Assembly: GCF_003932785.1 (NCBI RefSeq)
Contig: NZ_RQYT01000025.1
Span: 1-64,000 of the forward strand
DNA length: 64,000 bases
Reading direction: 5' to 3'
Source: Arachnia propionica
GTDB taxonomy: Bacteria; Actinomycetota; Actinomycetes; Propionibacteriales; Propionibacteriaceae
Shown here: positions 7,528 to 18,835 of the stretch, one piece after another
How the letters are laid out: every line of letters starts with the position of its first letter
Numbering within the stretch: position 1 is the stretch's first letter
The notes under the pieces: model-generated
Databases searched by the model: none
What the model was told of the DNA's origin: nothing
What the model saw: only the letters and a program-made list of their open reading frames with translations
Position numbers and translations under genes: made by a program

Positions 7528-10032
7528 TCACTCCACGGCCTCGGTGGCCGGCTCGGCGGCGGGCACCGGCGACTCGGCCTTCGTCACCCCGGTGAAGCGG
7601 AACGGCAGGTCGGAACCCTCCTCCGCGACATCCACCTGGACGATCTGCCCGGAGGACAGCTCGCCGAACAGGATCTTCTCGGCCAGCACGTCCTCGATGT
7701 CCCGCTGGAGTGCACGACGCAGCGGCCGCGCCCCGAGCACCGGGTCGAAGCCACGGCGGGCGATGAGGGACTTCGCCGCCGGGGTCAGCTCGATACCCAT
7801 GTCCTTGTCCGCGAGACGGGTCTCGATCTGCGCCACCATGAGGTCGACGATCCGCTCGATGTCGGCCTGCGTCAGCTGGTGGAAGACCACGACCTCGTCG
7901 ACACGGTTGAGGAACTCCGGACGGAAATGCTGCTTCAGCTCGTCCGAGACCTTCGCCTTCATCTTCTCGTAGCTGGAGGCCTCATCCCCGGCCCGCGAGA
8001 AGCCGAGGTTGACGCCCTTGCTGATGTCCCGGGAACCGAGGTTCGTGGTCATCACGATGACGGTGTTCTTGAAATCGACGACCCGACCCTGCGCGTCGGT
8101 GAGACGCCCCTCGTCGAGGATCTGCAGCAGCGAGTTGAAGATGTCCGGATGGGCCTTCTCGATCTCGTCGAAGAGGACGACGGAGAACGGCTTGCGCCGC
8201 ACCTTCTCGGTGAGCTGACCGCCCTCCTCGTAGCCGACGTATCCGGGCGGGGAACCGAACATCCGGGATGCGGTGTGCTTCTCCGAGTACTCCGACATGT
8301 CGAGGGTGATGAGGGCATCCTCGTCGCCGAACAGGAATTCGGTGAGTGCCTTGGTGAGTTCGGTCTTTCCGACGCCGGAGGGACCGGCGAAGATGAACGA
8401 TCCGGAAGGCCGTTTCGGGTCCTTCAATCCGGCGCGGGTGCGACGGATGGAGCGGGCGAGTGCCTTGACGGCGTCCTCCTGCCCGATGTAGCGCTTCCCG
8501 AGCTCCTCCTCCATGCGGAGCAGCCGTGCGGACTCCTCCTCCGTGAGCTTGAACACGGGGATGCCCGTGGAGCCGGAGAGCACGACGGCGATCTCCTCCT
8601 CGCCGACCACCGCGGGGATGTCGGAGTCGCCCTGCTTCCAGGCCTCCTCCTTCTCCGCGCGCTGCGCCTGCAGCTGGGTGACGTCGTCGCGCAGCCGGGC
8701 CGCGGTCTCGAAGTCCTGCGCGTCGATGGCGGCGTCCTTCTCCATCTTGAGCTTGGCGATCTGCTCGTCGAACTCGCGCAGGTCCGGCGGCGCGGTCATG
8801 CGCTGGATCCTGAGCCGGGCACCGGCCTCGTCGATCAGGTCGATGGCCTTGTCGGGCAGGAACCGGTCCTGGATGTAACGGTCCGCCATGGTGGCCGCCG
8901 CGACCAGGGCCTCGTCGGTGATGGTGATGCGGTGGTGCGCCTCGTAGCGGTCCCGCAGCCCCTTGAGGATGTCGACGGTGAGGGCGACGGACGGCTCCTC
9001 GACCTGGATGGGCTGGAAGCGTCGCTCCAGGGCCGCGTCCTTCTCGATGTGCTTGCGGTACTCGTCGAGGGTGGTGGCGCCGATGGTCTGCAGCTCGCCG
9101 CGGGCGAGCATCGGCTTGAGGATGCTCGCGGCGTCGATGGCCCCCTCGGCGGCACCGGCCCCGACGAGGGTGTGGATCTCGTCGATGAAGAGCATGATGT
9201 CGCCGCGGGTCTTGATCTCCTTGAGCACCTTCTTCAGGCGTTCCTCGAAGTCACCGCGGTAGCGGGACCCGGCGACGAGGGCGCCGAGGTCCAGGGTGTA
9301 GATCTGCTTGTCGCGGAGGGTCTCCGGCACGTCGCCGCGGACGATGGCCTGGGAGAGGCCCTCGACGACGGCGGTCTTGCCCACGCCGGGTTCGCCGATG
9401 AGGACCGGGTTGTTCTTGGTACGCCGACTGAGCACCGTCATGACCCGCTCGATCTCCTTGACCCGGCCGATGACCGGGTCGAGGCGGTTCTCGCGGGCCG
9501 CCTGGGTGAGGTTGCGCCCGAACTGGTCGAGCACCTGGGAGCTGGACTTCTCCGGCCCGGCCTCGGGGGCCCCGGCCATGGAGGCCTCCTTGCCCTGGTA
9601 GCCGGCGAGGAGCTGGATCACGGTGGAACGGACGCGGTTGAGGTCCGCGCCGAGTTTGAGCAGCGCCTGCGCGGCCACGCCCTCACCCTCGCGGATGAGG
9701 CCGAGCAGGATGTGCTCGGTGCCGATGTAGTTGTGGTTCATCTGCAGGGCCTCGCGCAGGGACAGCTCGAGGACCCGCTTCGCGCGCGGCGAGAACGGGA
9801 TGTGCCCCGAGGGGACCTGCTGGCCCTGCCCCATGATCTCGATGACCTGCTGGCGCACGGCCTCGAGCGAGATGCCCAGCGACTCGAGCGCCTTCGCGGC
9901 CACACCCTCACCCTCGTGGATCAGGCCCAGCAGCAGGTGCTCGGTGCCGATGTAGTTGTGGTTGAGCAGCTTGGCCTCGTCCTGCGCCAGCACGATGACC
10001 CGCCGTGCGCGGTCGGTGAACCGTTCGAACAT
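7528..10032 (-). CDS. clpC: ClpC, ATP-dependent Clp protease unfoldase subunit
   Basis: 834 residues. Two Clp_N repeats come first, each with NHNYIGTEH and LLLGLI/ILLGLI. The first AAA+ module has Walker A GEPGVGKT near residue 212. A UVR/middle-domain coiled coil lies at about 417-450. The second AAA+ module has Walker A GPSGVGKT near 549. ClpC unfolds substrates and feeds them to ClpP. The ATG at 10032 is preceded by AGGAGG; upstream in-frame codons lack family similarity. The length is usual for actinobacterial ClpC1. It is transcribed alone, divergent from the secreted HAF protein. No CtsR-McsA-McsB partners are adjacent, as is normal in actinobacteria. Confidence 0.97.
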   Translation of the reverse strand: MFERFTDRARRVIVLAQDEAKLLNHNYIGTEHLLLGLIHEGEGVAAKALESLGISLEAVRQQVIEIMGQGQQVPSGHIPFSPRAKRVLELSLREALQMNHNYIGTEHILLGLIREGEGVAAQALLKLGADLNRVRSTVIQLLAGYQGKEASMAGAPEAGPEKSSSQVLDQFGRNLTQAARENRLDPVIGRVKEIERVMTVLSRRTKNNPVLIGEPGVGKTAVVEGLSQAIVRGDVPETLRDKQIYTLDLGALVAGSRYRGDFEERLKKVLKEIKTRGDIMLFIDEIHTLVGAGAAEGAIDAASILKPMLARGELQTIGATTLDEYRKHIEKDAALERRFQPIQVEEPSVALTVDILKGLRDRYEAHHRITITDEALVAAATMADRYIQDRFLPDKAIDLIDEAGARLRIQRMTAPPDLREFDEQIAKLKMEKDAAIDAQDFETAARLRDDVTQLQAQRAEKEEAWKQGDSDIPAVVGEEEIAVVLSGSTGIPVFKLTEEESARLLRMEEELGKRYIGQEDAVKALARSIRRTRAGLKDPKRPSGSFIFAGPSGVGKTELTKALTEFLFGDEDALITLDMSEYSEKHTASRMFGSPPGYVGYEEGGQLTEKVRRKPFSVVLFDEIEKAHPDIFNSLLQILDEGRLTDAQGRVVDFKNTVIVMTTNLGSRDISKGVNLGFSRAGDEASSYEKMKAKVSDELKQHFRPEFLNRVDEVVVFHQLTQADIERIVDLMVAQIETRLADKDMGIELTPAAKSLIARRGFDPVLGARPLRRALQRDIEDVLAEKILFGELSSGQIVQVDVAEEGSDLPFRFTGVTKAESPVPAAEPATEAVE

Positions 10033-10189
10033 TCTCTTCCCTCCTGGAACCCGACACACCTGTACGGACTCCACCCCTCCCAGCTTAGAGGGTGCATCAA
10101 CAGATGATTCCATCACGATCACGCGGCGTGTGGGAGCCGACGGATCCCAGGCCGCAGCCCACCGAGTCGTCCATTCGGTCGGCAACACA

Positions 10190-10213
10190 TATACTGACAC
10201 CGATTCTCATTAT
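10190..10213 (+). promoter_or_regulatory. Zur/Fur-type metal-regulator box overlapping a -10 region
   Basis: TGACACCGATTCTCA (10195-10209) followed by TTAT closely resembles actinobacterial Zur boxes: about 11 of 15 positions match the TGAAAATGATTTTCA type, and half-sites TGACA/TGAGA are kept. A candidate -10, TATACT, lies at 10190-10195, and the ribosome-binding site AAGGAGG at 10216-10222. A bound repressor would block transcription start of the downstream gene. Assignment to Zur rather than Fur or another metal regulator is inference. Confidence 0.5.
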
Positions 10214-10226
10214 CCAAGGAGGTTTC

Positions 10227-11543
10227 GTGTCCTTCGTCCCGACGATCTCGCGCCTGGCGCTCTGCAGCGCCGTGGCCGTCGCCCTGTCCACCGCCCTGCC
10301 CGCCGCATCCCATGCCGACGAGGCAGCCACCTCGGAGTACATCCTCACCCTGCTCCAGCCCGCCGACGGTCACCTCGTCGCCGCGGCCCAGGGCATCAAC
10401 GACAACGGCGACATCACCGGTATCACCCGCCCCCAGACCGCTGCCCAACCCCAGCAGGCCGCTCTGTGGCCCACCGGGACCCAGCAGGCCATCGCCCTCC
10501 CTCAGCTGCCGGACTCCCGCTTCGGTCGCGGCTTCGACCTGTCGGCCAGCTCACTGGTGGCCGGCGAGGCCTTCGACGCCCAGGGCAGCAGCATTCCCGC
10601 GGCCTGGACGAGGGACAGCGTCACCCAACTCCCCTCCGTCTCGCCCAACGGGCGTGGGCTGGCCGTCGACATCGCCGAGGACGGACAGATCCTCGGCAAC
10701 GCCAACAACGGGACGATGGGCGTGGCCTACCTCATCACCGGGGAGACCGTGACCACCCTCACGGCCCCAGCCACCGACGAGGGGACCCTGACCCGCTACC
10801 GGGCCGTGGCGATCTCACCCGACGGCGCCCGGGTGACGGGGATCAGCAACGTCGACGTCCCTCACGGCGACCACCACCACGCCGAGAGCCTGCTCACGGT
10901 CTGGCACAACGGGAAACCCACCATGTGGGAGCCCGAGGACCACGGCCCAGCCTTCACGCCGAGCAACATCGACAACTCCGGCCTCGTCGTCGGCTCGGTG
11001 AAGCCGCAGAAGCACGTCCAGGCCGCCACCTGGGTCGACGGCAGGCTCACCCTGCTGACCGATCCCAACCTCGGCGAGTACCCGCACGTCACCGCGAATG
11101 CGAGCAACGGCGCAGGCCTCATCATCGGCACGGCCACGAAGTACGCGGGCAACTCCAGCTTCGGAGGCGCGGCGGTTGCCTGGCGCGAGGGCGTCCCGGT
11201 GGACCTCAACACCCTCGTCGATCTGCCCGAGAACGTGACCCTTCAGGATGCCCGGGACATCAACGCATCCGGGCAGATCGTCGGCACCGCGCGGACCGAC
11301 AAGGGCAGCGTGGGCTTTCTGCTGACGCCGCGGAAGGCTCCCAACCCGCAGCCGACCCCGACGCAGTCACCCTCGGCCGCTCCGTCGCCCAGCACGGCCC
11401 CGTCGGCCACGACGGCCCCGACCGCCGCCCCGACGACGGCCCCGACCGCGACCGCCACCGCGAGCACCCCGGCACCCTCGCAGGTCCCCAGCAAGCCCGT
11501 CGAGCAGCCCCGCCGCCCGGGTCTGCCGAGGACCGGCCACTGA
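10227..11543 (+). CDS. Secreted HAF-repeat protein with Pro/Thr-rich tail ending in LPRTG
   Basis: 438 residues from the GTG after AAGGAGG. It has a signal peptide (hydrophobic core LALCSAVAVALSTALPA, probable cleavage after SHA). The body has repeated short units such as GINDNGDITGI and INASGQIVGTA alternating with ALW/ATW blocks, typical of extracellular HAF repeats and probably a beta-propeller. A His-rich loop, PHGDHHHAE, starts near residue 212 and could bind metal. A Pro/Thr/Ala-rich linker (about 375-425) leads to RRPGLPRTGH at the very end, with no membrane helix or basic tail after the LPxTG-like motif. Together with the upstream Zur-like box this suggests a surface protein made under zinc limitation; that role is inference. 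Confidence 0.8.
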   Translation: MSFVPTISRLALCSAVAVALSTALPAASHADEAATSEYILTLLQPADGHLVAAAQGINDNGDITGITRPQTAAQPQQAALWPTGTQQAIALPQLPDSRFGRGFDLSASSLVAGEAFDAQGSSIPAAWTRDSVTQLPSVSPNGRGLAVDIAEDGQILGNANNGTMGVAYLITGETVTTLTAPATDEGTLTRYRAVAISPDGARVTGISNVDVPHGDHHHAESLLTVWHNGKPTMWEPEDHGPAFTPSNIDNSGLVVGSVKPQKHVQAATWVDGRLTLLTDPNLGEYPHVTANASNGAGLIIGTATKYAGNSSFGGAAVAWREGVPVDLNTLVDLPENVTLQDARDINASGQIVGTARTDKGSVGFLLTPRKAPNPQPTPTQSPSAAPSPSTAPSATTAPTAAPTTAPTATATASTPAPSQVPSKPVEQPRRPGLPRTGH

Positions 11544-11560
11544 GACCGGGTCACCCGAGA

Positions 11561-11600
11561 CGACGAGGGGCCGGGAGCGAAAGCTCCCGGCCCCTCGTCG
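11561..11600. terminator. Terminator hairpin with GAAA loop
   Basis: A perfect 18-bp GC-rich stem (starting CGACGAGGGGCC) is closed by a GAAA tetraloop. It lies between the convergent HAF-protein and lsr2 genes. Confidence 0.85.
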
Positions 11601-11629
11601 TCATTCCGGACGGGGTTGCTCCCCGCTCG

Positions 11630-11956
11630 TCAGTGGGCCGCCTCATAGGCCGCCAGGATGGCGGCGGGGATGCGGCCGCGGTCGCTGACCACGTGTCCTT
11701 GGTCGCGCGCCCATGCGCGGACGTCATTCGTCGCAGGGCCGCTGGCGGCACGGCGACGCACCCGGGACTTGGTGTTCCCGCCCCGCACCCGACGGGCCTT
11801 GGCGATCCAAGGCTCAAGGGAGGAGGTGAGCTTGGCAATGTTCTCCTTGCTCAGGTCAATCTCGTACTCGACACCATCCAACGAGAAGACCACGTTTCGG
11901 TCTGCCTCGGTGCCGTCGATATCATCCTTGAGCAGGATCTGGACCTCGCGAGCCAT
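11630..11956 (-). CDS. lsr2: Lsr2, H-NS-like nucleoid-associated protein
   Basis: 108 residues, usual Lsr2 length. The N-terminal oligomerisation domain (MAREVQILLKDDIDGTEAD...VEYEIDLS) is followed by a basic linker. The C-terminal DNA-binding domain starts with VRAWARDQGHVVSDRGRI. The AT-hook-like core RGR of Lsr2, which reads the minor groove of AT-rich DNA, is retained. Lsr2 silences AT-rich, often transferred genes. The gene is divergent from the NuoD-like gene, with 95 bp between them. Confidence 0.95.
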   Translation of the reverse strand: MAREVQILLKDDIDGTEADRNVVFSLDGVEYEIDLSKENIAKLTSSLEPWIAKARRVRGGNTKSRVRRRAASGPATNDVRAWARDQGHVVSDRGRIPAAILAAYEAAH

Positions 11957-12051
11957 GTGGCACTCCTTATTCGTTCTGAAAACAACTTGTCATTGCCTGT
12001 GGCACGTAACGGGGCCAGCTTACATCGAATTCGAGATAAAGGAAGAATCGG

Positions 12052-13143
12052 ATGAGTCATCCTTTGGAAGTCCAAGTCGGCGATATTCCTCTCCCCGGAC
12101 GGACCCAACTCCCTCTTCCACCACGCCATCCCGCGACGACAGGCGTGGTGGCATTCAACCTCGACATATCCAACAATGTCATCCAAAAGGTCAGGATAGA
12201 GCCCGGTTGGTTGCATCGAGCAGCCGAGAAACTCTTCGAGGTGAGGGACTATCGCTCCCTCATCATGCTCGGCGACCGGCACGACTGGTTCTCCAGCACG
12301 TCGGGTGAACTGGTCATCACCCTCGCGGTCGAACGCGCCATGGGACTGCTCCCCCCGGCCCGCGCCACCTGGCTGCGCACCCTCCTCGCGGAGCTGGCAC
12401 GGATCCACTCCCACCTCGCCTTCCTGAGCATCGTCGACGACGCCGTGTGGGACGAGGTGGGGGCGGTGCGGGAACTCCTCGTCGCCCTCTCCGGCAACCG
12501 CATCCACCCAATGCTCAACCGCGTCGGGGGGCTCTCCCAGGACGCCCCCGCCGCCTGGCTCGCCGACCTCGCCGCCGCCCTTCCCCGGCTCCAGGCGGGC
12601 GCAGAACGGGCCTCGCAGCGCCTCGAGGACAGCGGGGACCGCTTCCGCGGGCTCGCGGTCCTCGACGCCGAAACCTGCCGCCAGTACGGCGTCTCCGGCC
12701 CTGCGGCCCGCGCCTGCGGCCTCGACCTGGACCTTCGCGCCGACGGGATGCTCGCCTACGCGGGCGTCCTCGAACCCACCCCGCTGCGGCAGGAGGGGGA
12801 CGCCCACGCCCGGCTGGCCGTGCTCGTCGACGAGGTCCGGACCGCCACGACGATGATCGGCAGGCTCCTCGACGCCGTCCCCGACGGCCCCGTCGCCACG
12901 CCCCTGTCGCGGCGGCTCAAGGTGCCGGAGGGCGAGCACATCGCCGAGATCGAGGCCCCGTGGGGACTCGCCAGCGCCTTGCTGGTCTCACGCGGCGGCC
13001 AGACCCCGTGGCGGCTCGCCCTGCGCACCCCCACCTTCCACAACGTCGCCGTCATGGAGAAGGTCCTCGTCGGCACCAGGACGCAACAGATCCCCGATGG
13101 GATCGCATCACTCGGATACGCCATCGGGGATCTGGACAAGTAG
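12052..13143 (+). CDS. Orphan NuoD-like (NADH-quinone oxidoreductase 49-kDa subunit) protein
   Basis: 363 residues, shorter than NuoD (about 400-440). The NuoD/hydrogenase large-subunit fold can be recognised. RHPATTGVVAFNLDISNN corresponds to the HHPSxHGxxR region, IEPGWLHRAAEKLFE to the GYLHRGxEK segment, RIHPMLNRVGGL to the RxHxNYxRxGG segment, and the C-terminus GIASLGYAIGDLDK to the GSLDIVLGxVDR end. The His-x-x-x-His-Gly motif that lines the quinone site is not conserved (HPATTG), and no other complex I gene is near. It may be a non-catalytic paralogue. AAGGAAG precedes the ATG. Confidence 0.7.
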   Translation: MSHPLEVQVGDIPLPGRTQLPLPPRHPATTGVVAFNLDISNNVIQKVRIEPGWLHRAAEKLFEVRDYRSLIMLGDRHDWFSSTSGELVITLAVERAMGLLPPARATWLRTLLAELARIHSHLAFLSIVDDAVWDEVGAVRELLVALSGNRIHPMLNRVGGLSQDAPAAWLADLAAALPRLQAGAERASQRLEDSGDRFRGLAVLDAETCRQYGVSGPAARACGLDLDLRADGMLAYAGVLEPTPLRQEGDAHARLAVLVDEVRTATTMIGRLLDAVPDGPVATPLSRRLKVPEGEHIAEIEAPWGLASALLVSRGGQTPWRLALRTPTFHNVAVMEKVLVGTRTQQIPDGIASLGYAIGDLDK

Positions 13144-13163
13144 CAGCGGGGCGCCGCCCCAGG

Positions 13164-13820
13164 TCAAGCCCGCCTGCGGCGGCGACGGGGCTTCTGCTGC
13201 TGCTCCTCCTGCTTGATGATCTTCGCGACGCGGCTGAGGTCGACCATCGTCGGGTCCTCGCCCTCGGCCCACAACTCCTCCTCGGAGGTGGCGACGGGCG
13301 GCGTGGGAAGCTCCACCACGTTCTCCGTGGTCTCCTCCTCGATGGCGGCGGCCAGCTCCGCCTCGAGCTCCGCGATGCGCGCGGTGAGGCCGTCGATCCG
13401 GGCCTGCCGCTCCGAGACCTCGCTGCGCAGCCACGCCGCGTTGCCGCGCATGGAACTGAGCTCCGAGTTGGCGGCGCCCAGCTGGCGACGCAGGTGCTCG
13501 ATGATCTGCTGGAGCTTCTCGGCGCGCCCGGTGAAACGCTCGATCATGGCGACGGAGTCGGCGCGGTGCCGCTCCGACTGCTCCTTGCGCAACGCCACCT
13601 GACGACGGACCTCGGCCTGGTGCTCGGCCCGCTCCCGATGGAGCTCACTCCACGCCACCATGACCGCGGCGAAGGCCATTCCGATCGCGAGGAGGGCACC
13701 CGCACGCACCACCCACACCCCGCCGAGCATCGAGGCGAGCACGATGAAGGTACCCACCCCCAGGATGGTCAGGGCAAGGTTGCGTTCCTTGGAGCTGCTT
13801 GCAGCATGTCGTCCAGCCAT
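13164..13820 (-). CDS. Membrane-anchored coiled-coil protein (DUF6779/Rv3604c-like position)
   Basis: 218 residues. Two adjacent hydrophobic segments lie at about 16-55 (LTILGVGTFIVLASMLGGVWVV, AGALLAIGMAFAAVMVAW). A long Glu/Arg/Gln-rich coiled coil follows (about 58-160), then an acidic Pro-containing stretch, and the protein ends in RRRRRRA. Its position downstream of folK and the DUF3180 gene matches the mycobacterial Rv3604c-Rv3605c-Rv3606c order, so it is probably the counterpart of Rv3604c. Function unknown. It starts 77 bp after the DUF3180 gene and may belong to the same transcript. Confidence 0.7.
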   Translation of the reverse strand: MAGRHAASSSKERNLALTILGVGTFIVLASMLGGVWVVRAGALLAIGMAFAAVMVAWSELHRERAEHQAEVRRQVALRKEQSERHRADSVAMIERFTGRAEKLQQIIEHLRRQLGAANSELSSMRGNAAWLRSEVSERQARIDGLTARIAELEAELAAAIEEETTENVVELPTPPVATSEEELWAEGEDPTMVDLSRVAKIIKQEEQQQKPRRRRRRA

Positions 13821-13897
13821 GGGGACAGGCTAGAACCTCGCCCCCGTCACTCGTCAATCGAAACGCCGAACGGATGGCGATTGACGAAAGAGGGGAC

Positions 13898-14389
13898 TCA
13901 CGCCGGATCCGCGGCAGGAGCGCCCGCCCCGCCCTCCTCGTCGTCGTCCCCGGCCACGCAGAGCCGTTCCAGGTACCAGCCCACCCAGGCGAAGGCACCG
14001 CACACCACGATCGTCACCAGCCCCCGTACAGTGCGGGCCAGGGGCGCCTGCGCCGCGACGTGCAGCAGGGAACGCCCCACGTAGACGGCGTGCGCGCCCG
14101 CCAGGATCGCCCCCGTCGAGATCATCGACTTCGCCACCACCAGCGCGATCACCGCCTCCCGGGCGCTGACGCGACGCTCCTCCAGGCGCGACGGCAACCG
14201 GCGGGCGTAGGTGAGGACCCCGACGCCGAGCGCCACGAGGATGCCGGGCAGGCTCCACGGCACAACCGGCGGATAGCTGTTGAACAGGGTGAACAGGTTC
14301 ATCCCGATGAACCCGAGAAGTGCCCCTGCCAGCGCCGCCAACACGACGTCGCGTCCACTGGTCAGGGCGAGGCGGGGCTGCTTCGTCAA
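13898..14389 (-). CDS. DUF3180 family membrane protein
   Basis: About 163 residues with four hydrophobic segments (VVLAALAGALLGFIGMNLF, PWSLPGILVALGVGVLTYA, EAVIALVVAKSMISTGAIL, GLVTIVVCGAFAWVGWYL). The order folK-DUF3180 is conserved across actinobacteria (Rv3605c in M. tuberculosis). The proposed TTG start overlaps the folK stop (TTGA), giving MTKQPRLALTSGRD; no better start with a ribosome-binding site is seen. The C-terminus is acidic and Ala-rich. Function unknown. Confidence 0.75.
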   Translation of the reverse strand: MTKQPRLALTSGRDVVLAALAGALLGFIGMNLFTLFNSYPPVVPWSLPGILVALGVGVLTYARRLPSRLEERRVSAREAVIALVVAKSMISTGAILAGAHAVYVGRSLLHVAAQAPLARTVRGLVTIVVCGAFAWVGWYLERLCVAGDDDEEGGAGAPAADPA

Positions 14390-14949
14390 CGCTGCGCCGG
14401 GTTCACGATCACGATGTCGTCGCGACGGGTCAGACCCGAGGTGTCGACATCCTCGACGAGCTCCGCGATCCTGCCGTGCCCCGCGATCTCCCCCATCGGG
14501 TCGATGTCCAGCCACGGCACCAGCACGAAGGCGCGCTCATGGGCCCGGGGGTGCGGCAGCTCGATCGCATCCTCCGAGATGCGCTTGCCGACCATGATGA
14601 CGTCGATGTCGAGCGTGCGGGGACCGTTGCGGACGATCCGCTCCCGCCCGAAGTTCTCCTCGATGGCCTGGGCGCGATCCAGGATCGTCAACGGCTCCAG
14701 GGTCGTCTCCGCGACGACGACGAGGTTGAGGAAGTCCGGCTGCGCCGGCCCGTCGCCCTCCAGCTTCGTCTGGTAGACGGGCGAGATGTCGACGAGGATG
14801 AGTCCCGGGGTCTCACCCAGGAACTCGACGGCGTCATTGAGGATCGCGGCGGAATCACCCAGATTCGATCCGAGGGAGAACACCACCTTGGAGATGGGCC
14901 GCAGGTTGCCGAGGGTGTCGACATCAATGTCGAAGGGGCCATTGTTCAT
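14386..14949 (-). CDS. folK: FolK, 2-amino-4-hydroxy-6-hydroxymethyldihydropteridine pyrophosphokinase
   Basis: 187 residues. HPPK transfers pyrophosphate from ATP to 6-hydroxymethyl-dihydropterin. Recognised by FSLGSNLGDSAAIL, the RNGPRTLDIDVIMV signature with the two metal-binding Asp residues, and LPHPRAHERAFVLVPW. There is an N-terminal extension of about 20 residues before VVFSLGSN. Start ATGA overlaps the folB stop, so the genes are coupled. Confidence 0.96.
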   Translation of the reverse strand: MNNGPFDIDVDTLGNLRPISKVVFSLGSNLGDSAAILNDAVEFLGETPGLILVDISPVYQTKLEGDGPAQPDFLNLVVVAETTLEPLTILDRAQAIEENFGRERIVRNGPRTLDIDVIMVGKRISEDAIELPHPRAHERAFVLVPWLDIDPMGEIAGHGRIAELVEDVDTSGLTRRDDIVIVNPAQR

Positions 14950-15308
14950 GATCTGCTCCTGGTGATCGAGACGGAGATGTCAGTGAACTCGTGGGGCACG
15001 GGCGCCTGCGGTTTGTGAACCGTCACGCGCACCTGCTGCACGAGTGGTTGGGCCAGGCACCGGTCGGCGATGCGCCCCGCCAGGGTCTCGATGAGTCGGC
15101 AGGGTTCCCCCTCGATCTCCGCACACACCTCCTCGGCGACCTCCGCGTAGTTCACGGTGTCGGCGAGGTCGTCGGTTCGGGTCTCGAGCTCCAACCCCAG
15201 CTCGACGTCAACCACGAAACGTTGACCATCCCTCCGCTCGTCGGGGAACACTCCGTGGAACCCGATGGCGGTCAACCCGGTGATGCTGATGAGGTCGATC
15301 TCCCTCAC
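14946..15308 (-). CDS. folB: FolB, dihydroneopterin aldolase
   Basis: 120 residues from GTG at 15308 (MREIDLISITGLTAIGFHG), which matches the usual family start and length. A GAGG lies upstream; an ATG at 15371 in frame would add an unlike 21-residue extension. Key features are FHGVFPDERRDGQ, the catalytic-site segment LIETLAGRIAD and HKPQAPVPHEF. It converts dihydroneopterin to the FolK substrate. Confidence 0.92.
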   Translation of the reverse strand: MREIDLISITGLTAIGFHGVFPDERRDGQRFVVDVELGLELETRTDDLADTVNYAEVAEEVCAEIEGEPCRLIETLAGRIADRCLAQPLVQQVRVTVHKPQAPVPHEFTDISVSITRSRS

Positions 15309-15402
15309 CTCCTGCCTCGCTCGCTGGCAATGTCCCCCGAGCTTACCCGGGCTCCCTCGTCGTGGCGACATCGCCCTTCACCATGGCTGCGCCGTCCAGA
15401 GG

Positions 15403-16191
15403 TCAGACGGACAGCCGCGCCGCGACCTTGATCGAGTCGAGCTGCGACGAGACCTCGTGGGTCCGCACCCCCCACACCCCGTGCAGGGCGCACCACGTCG
15501 TCACCGCGGCGGTGGCGGCGTCGCGCTGGAGCGGCTCCCTGCCGTCGAGAAGGTCGCCGAGGAAACTCTTGCGGCTCACCCCGACCAGCAGCCGGTGCCC
15601 CGTGCCCCGGAACCGGCTGAGGGCCCGCAGCAGCTCCCAGTTCTGCTCCCCCGTCTTCGAGAACCCGATCCCCGGGTCGAGGATGATCCGCTCGGAGGGG
15701 ATCCCGGCGGCGACGGCGGCGTCGCGACGTTCGAGCAGCTCGCCCAACACGTCCGCGACGACGTCGTCGTAGTGGGTGTGCTGCTGCATCTCCACGGAGT
15801 GGGCGCGCCAGTGCATGAGGACGTAGTCGACGTCGAGCCCCGCGACCTCCTCGAACATCCCCGGATCGGCGAGACCCCCGGAGACGTCGTTGACGATGCT
15901 GGCCCCGGCGGCGGCCGCGGCCCGGGCGGTGGCGGCCCGCATCGTGTCGACCGAGCAGACCACCCCCTGCGAGGTGAGGGCCTGGATGACGGGGACGACG
16001 CGGGCTGTCTCCTCCTCCGGCGGCACCCGCAACGCCCCCGGGCGGGTCGACTCGCCGCCGACGTCGACGATGGCGGCACCCTGCCTCGCCATGAGGAGAC
16101 CGTGGGTGACGGCCCCGTCGACGGTGGCGTGCTCCCCACCGTCGGAGAACGAGTCCGGCGTCACGTTGAGCACGCCCATGACCAGCGTCAC
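15403..16191 (-). CDS. folP: FolP, dihydropteroate synthase
   Basis: 262 residues; condenses p-aminobenzoate with the pterin diphosphate and is the sulfonamide target. Motifs are [47 protein letters not shown] and [10 protein letters not shown]. The GTG start overlaps the folE stop (GTGA). A 94-bp gap separates it from folB. All pterin and phosphate-binding blocks are intact, so it is likely functional. Confidence 0.96.
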   Translation of the reverse strand: MTLVMGVLNVTPDSFSDGGEHATVDGAVTHGLLMARQGAAIVDVGGESTRPGALRVPPEEETARVVPVIQALTSQGVVCSVDTMRAATARAAAAAGASIVNDVSGGLADPGMFEEVAGLDVDYVLMHWRAHSVEMQQHTHYDDVVADVLGELLERRDAAVAAGIPSERIILDPGIGFSKTGEQNWELLRALSRFRGTGHRLLVGVSRKSFLGDLLDGREPLQRDAATAAVTTWCALHGVWGVRTHEVSSQLDSIKVAARLSV

Positions 16192-16756
16192 GACGTCCCC
16201 CCTCCGTGGATGAGGCTCATCGCCTCGGCCCGGGTGGCGGGGTCGCGCAGCTGGCCGCGAACGGCGCTGGTGATGGTCCGGCTGCCGCGTTTCCTCACCC
16301 CGCGCATGGTCATGCACATGTGCTCGGCCTCGATGACGACGATGACCCCGCGAGCGCCGAGGTGCTCGACCAGGGCGTCGGCGACCTGGGAGGTCAGCCG
16401 CTCCTGCACCTGGGGTCGTCGGGCGTAGGCGTCGACGAGGCGCGCCAGCTTCGACAGCCCCGTCACCTGACCGCCCCCGGGGATGTATCCGACGTGGGCA
16501 ACGCCGACGAACGGCAGCAGGTGGTGCTCGCAGCAGCTCGTCAGCTCGATGTCACGGACGAGCACGAGCTCCTCGTGATCGATGTCGAAGGTGGTGGCGA
16601 GGATCTCGGCGGGGTCCTGACGCAGCCCGACGAAGAGCTCCTCGTAGGCGCGGGCGACGCGGGCGGGGGTGTCGCGCAGCCCGTCGCGGTCGGGGTCCTC
16701 CCCCACCGCGAGGAGGATCTCCCTCACGGCGGACTCGATGCGGCCCCGGTCGACGC

Positions 16757-16760
<4 letters not shown>
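16188..16760 (-). CDS. folE: FolE, GTP cyclohydrolase I
   Basis: 190 residues; first step of folate synthesis, GTP to dihydroneopterin triphosphate. Zinc ligands are visible in [20 protein letters not shown], with further motifs [22 protein letters not shown] and [14 protein letters not shown]. The GTG start overlaps the ftsH stop (GTGA). The ftsH-folE-folP-folB-folK order is the same as in mycobacteria. Confidence 0.97.
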
Positions 16761-18778
<2,018 letters not shown>

Positions 18779-18835
18779 TCCCCTTGGAAAGGCTAAGGCT
18801 GGCCCTGAAAGCCTACCAGCGCCTGAGGATGGGCC

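Noticed and set aside
7879-10107. 742-codon + strand frame opposite clpC
   Set aside because: Antisense shadow of a strongly conserved gene; no recognisable domain and no ribosome-binding site.
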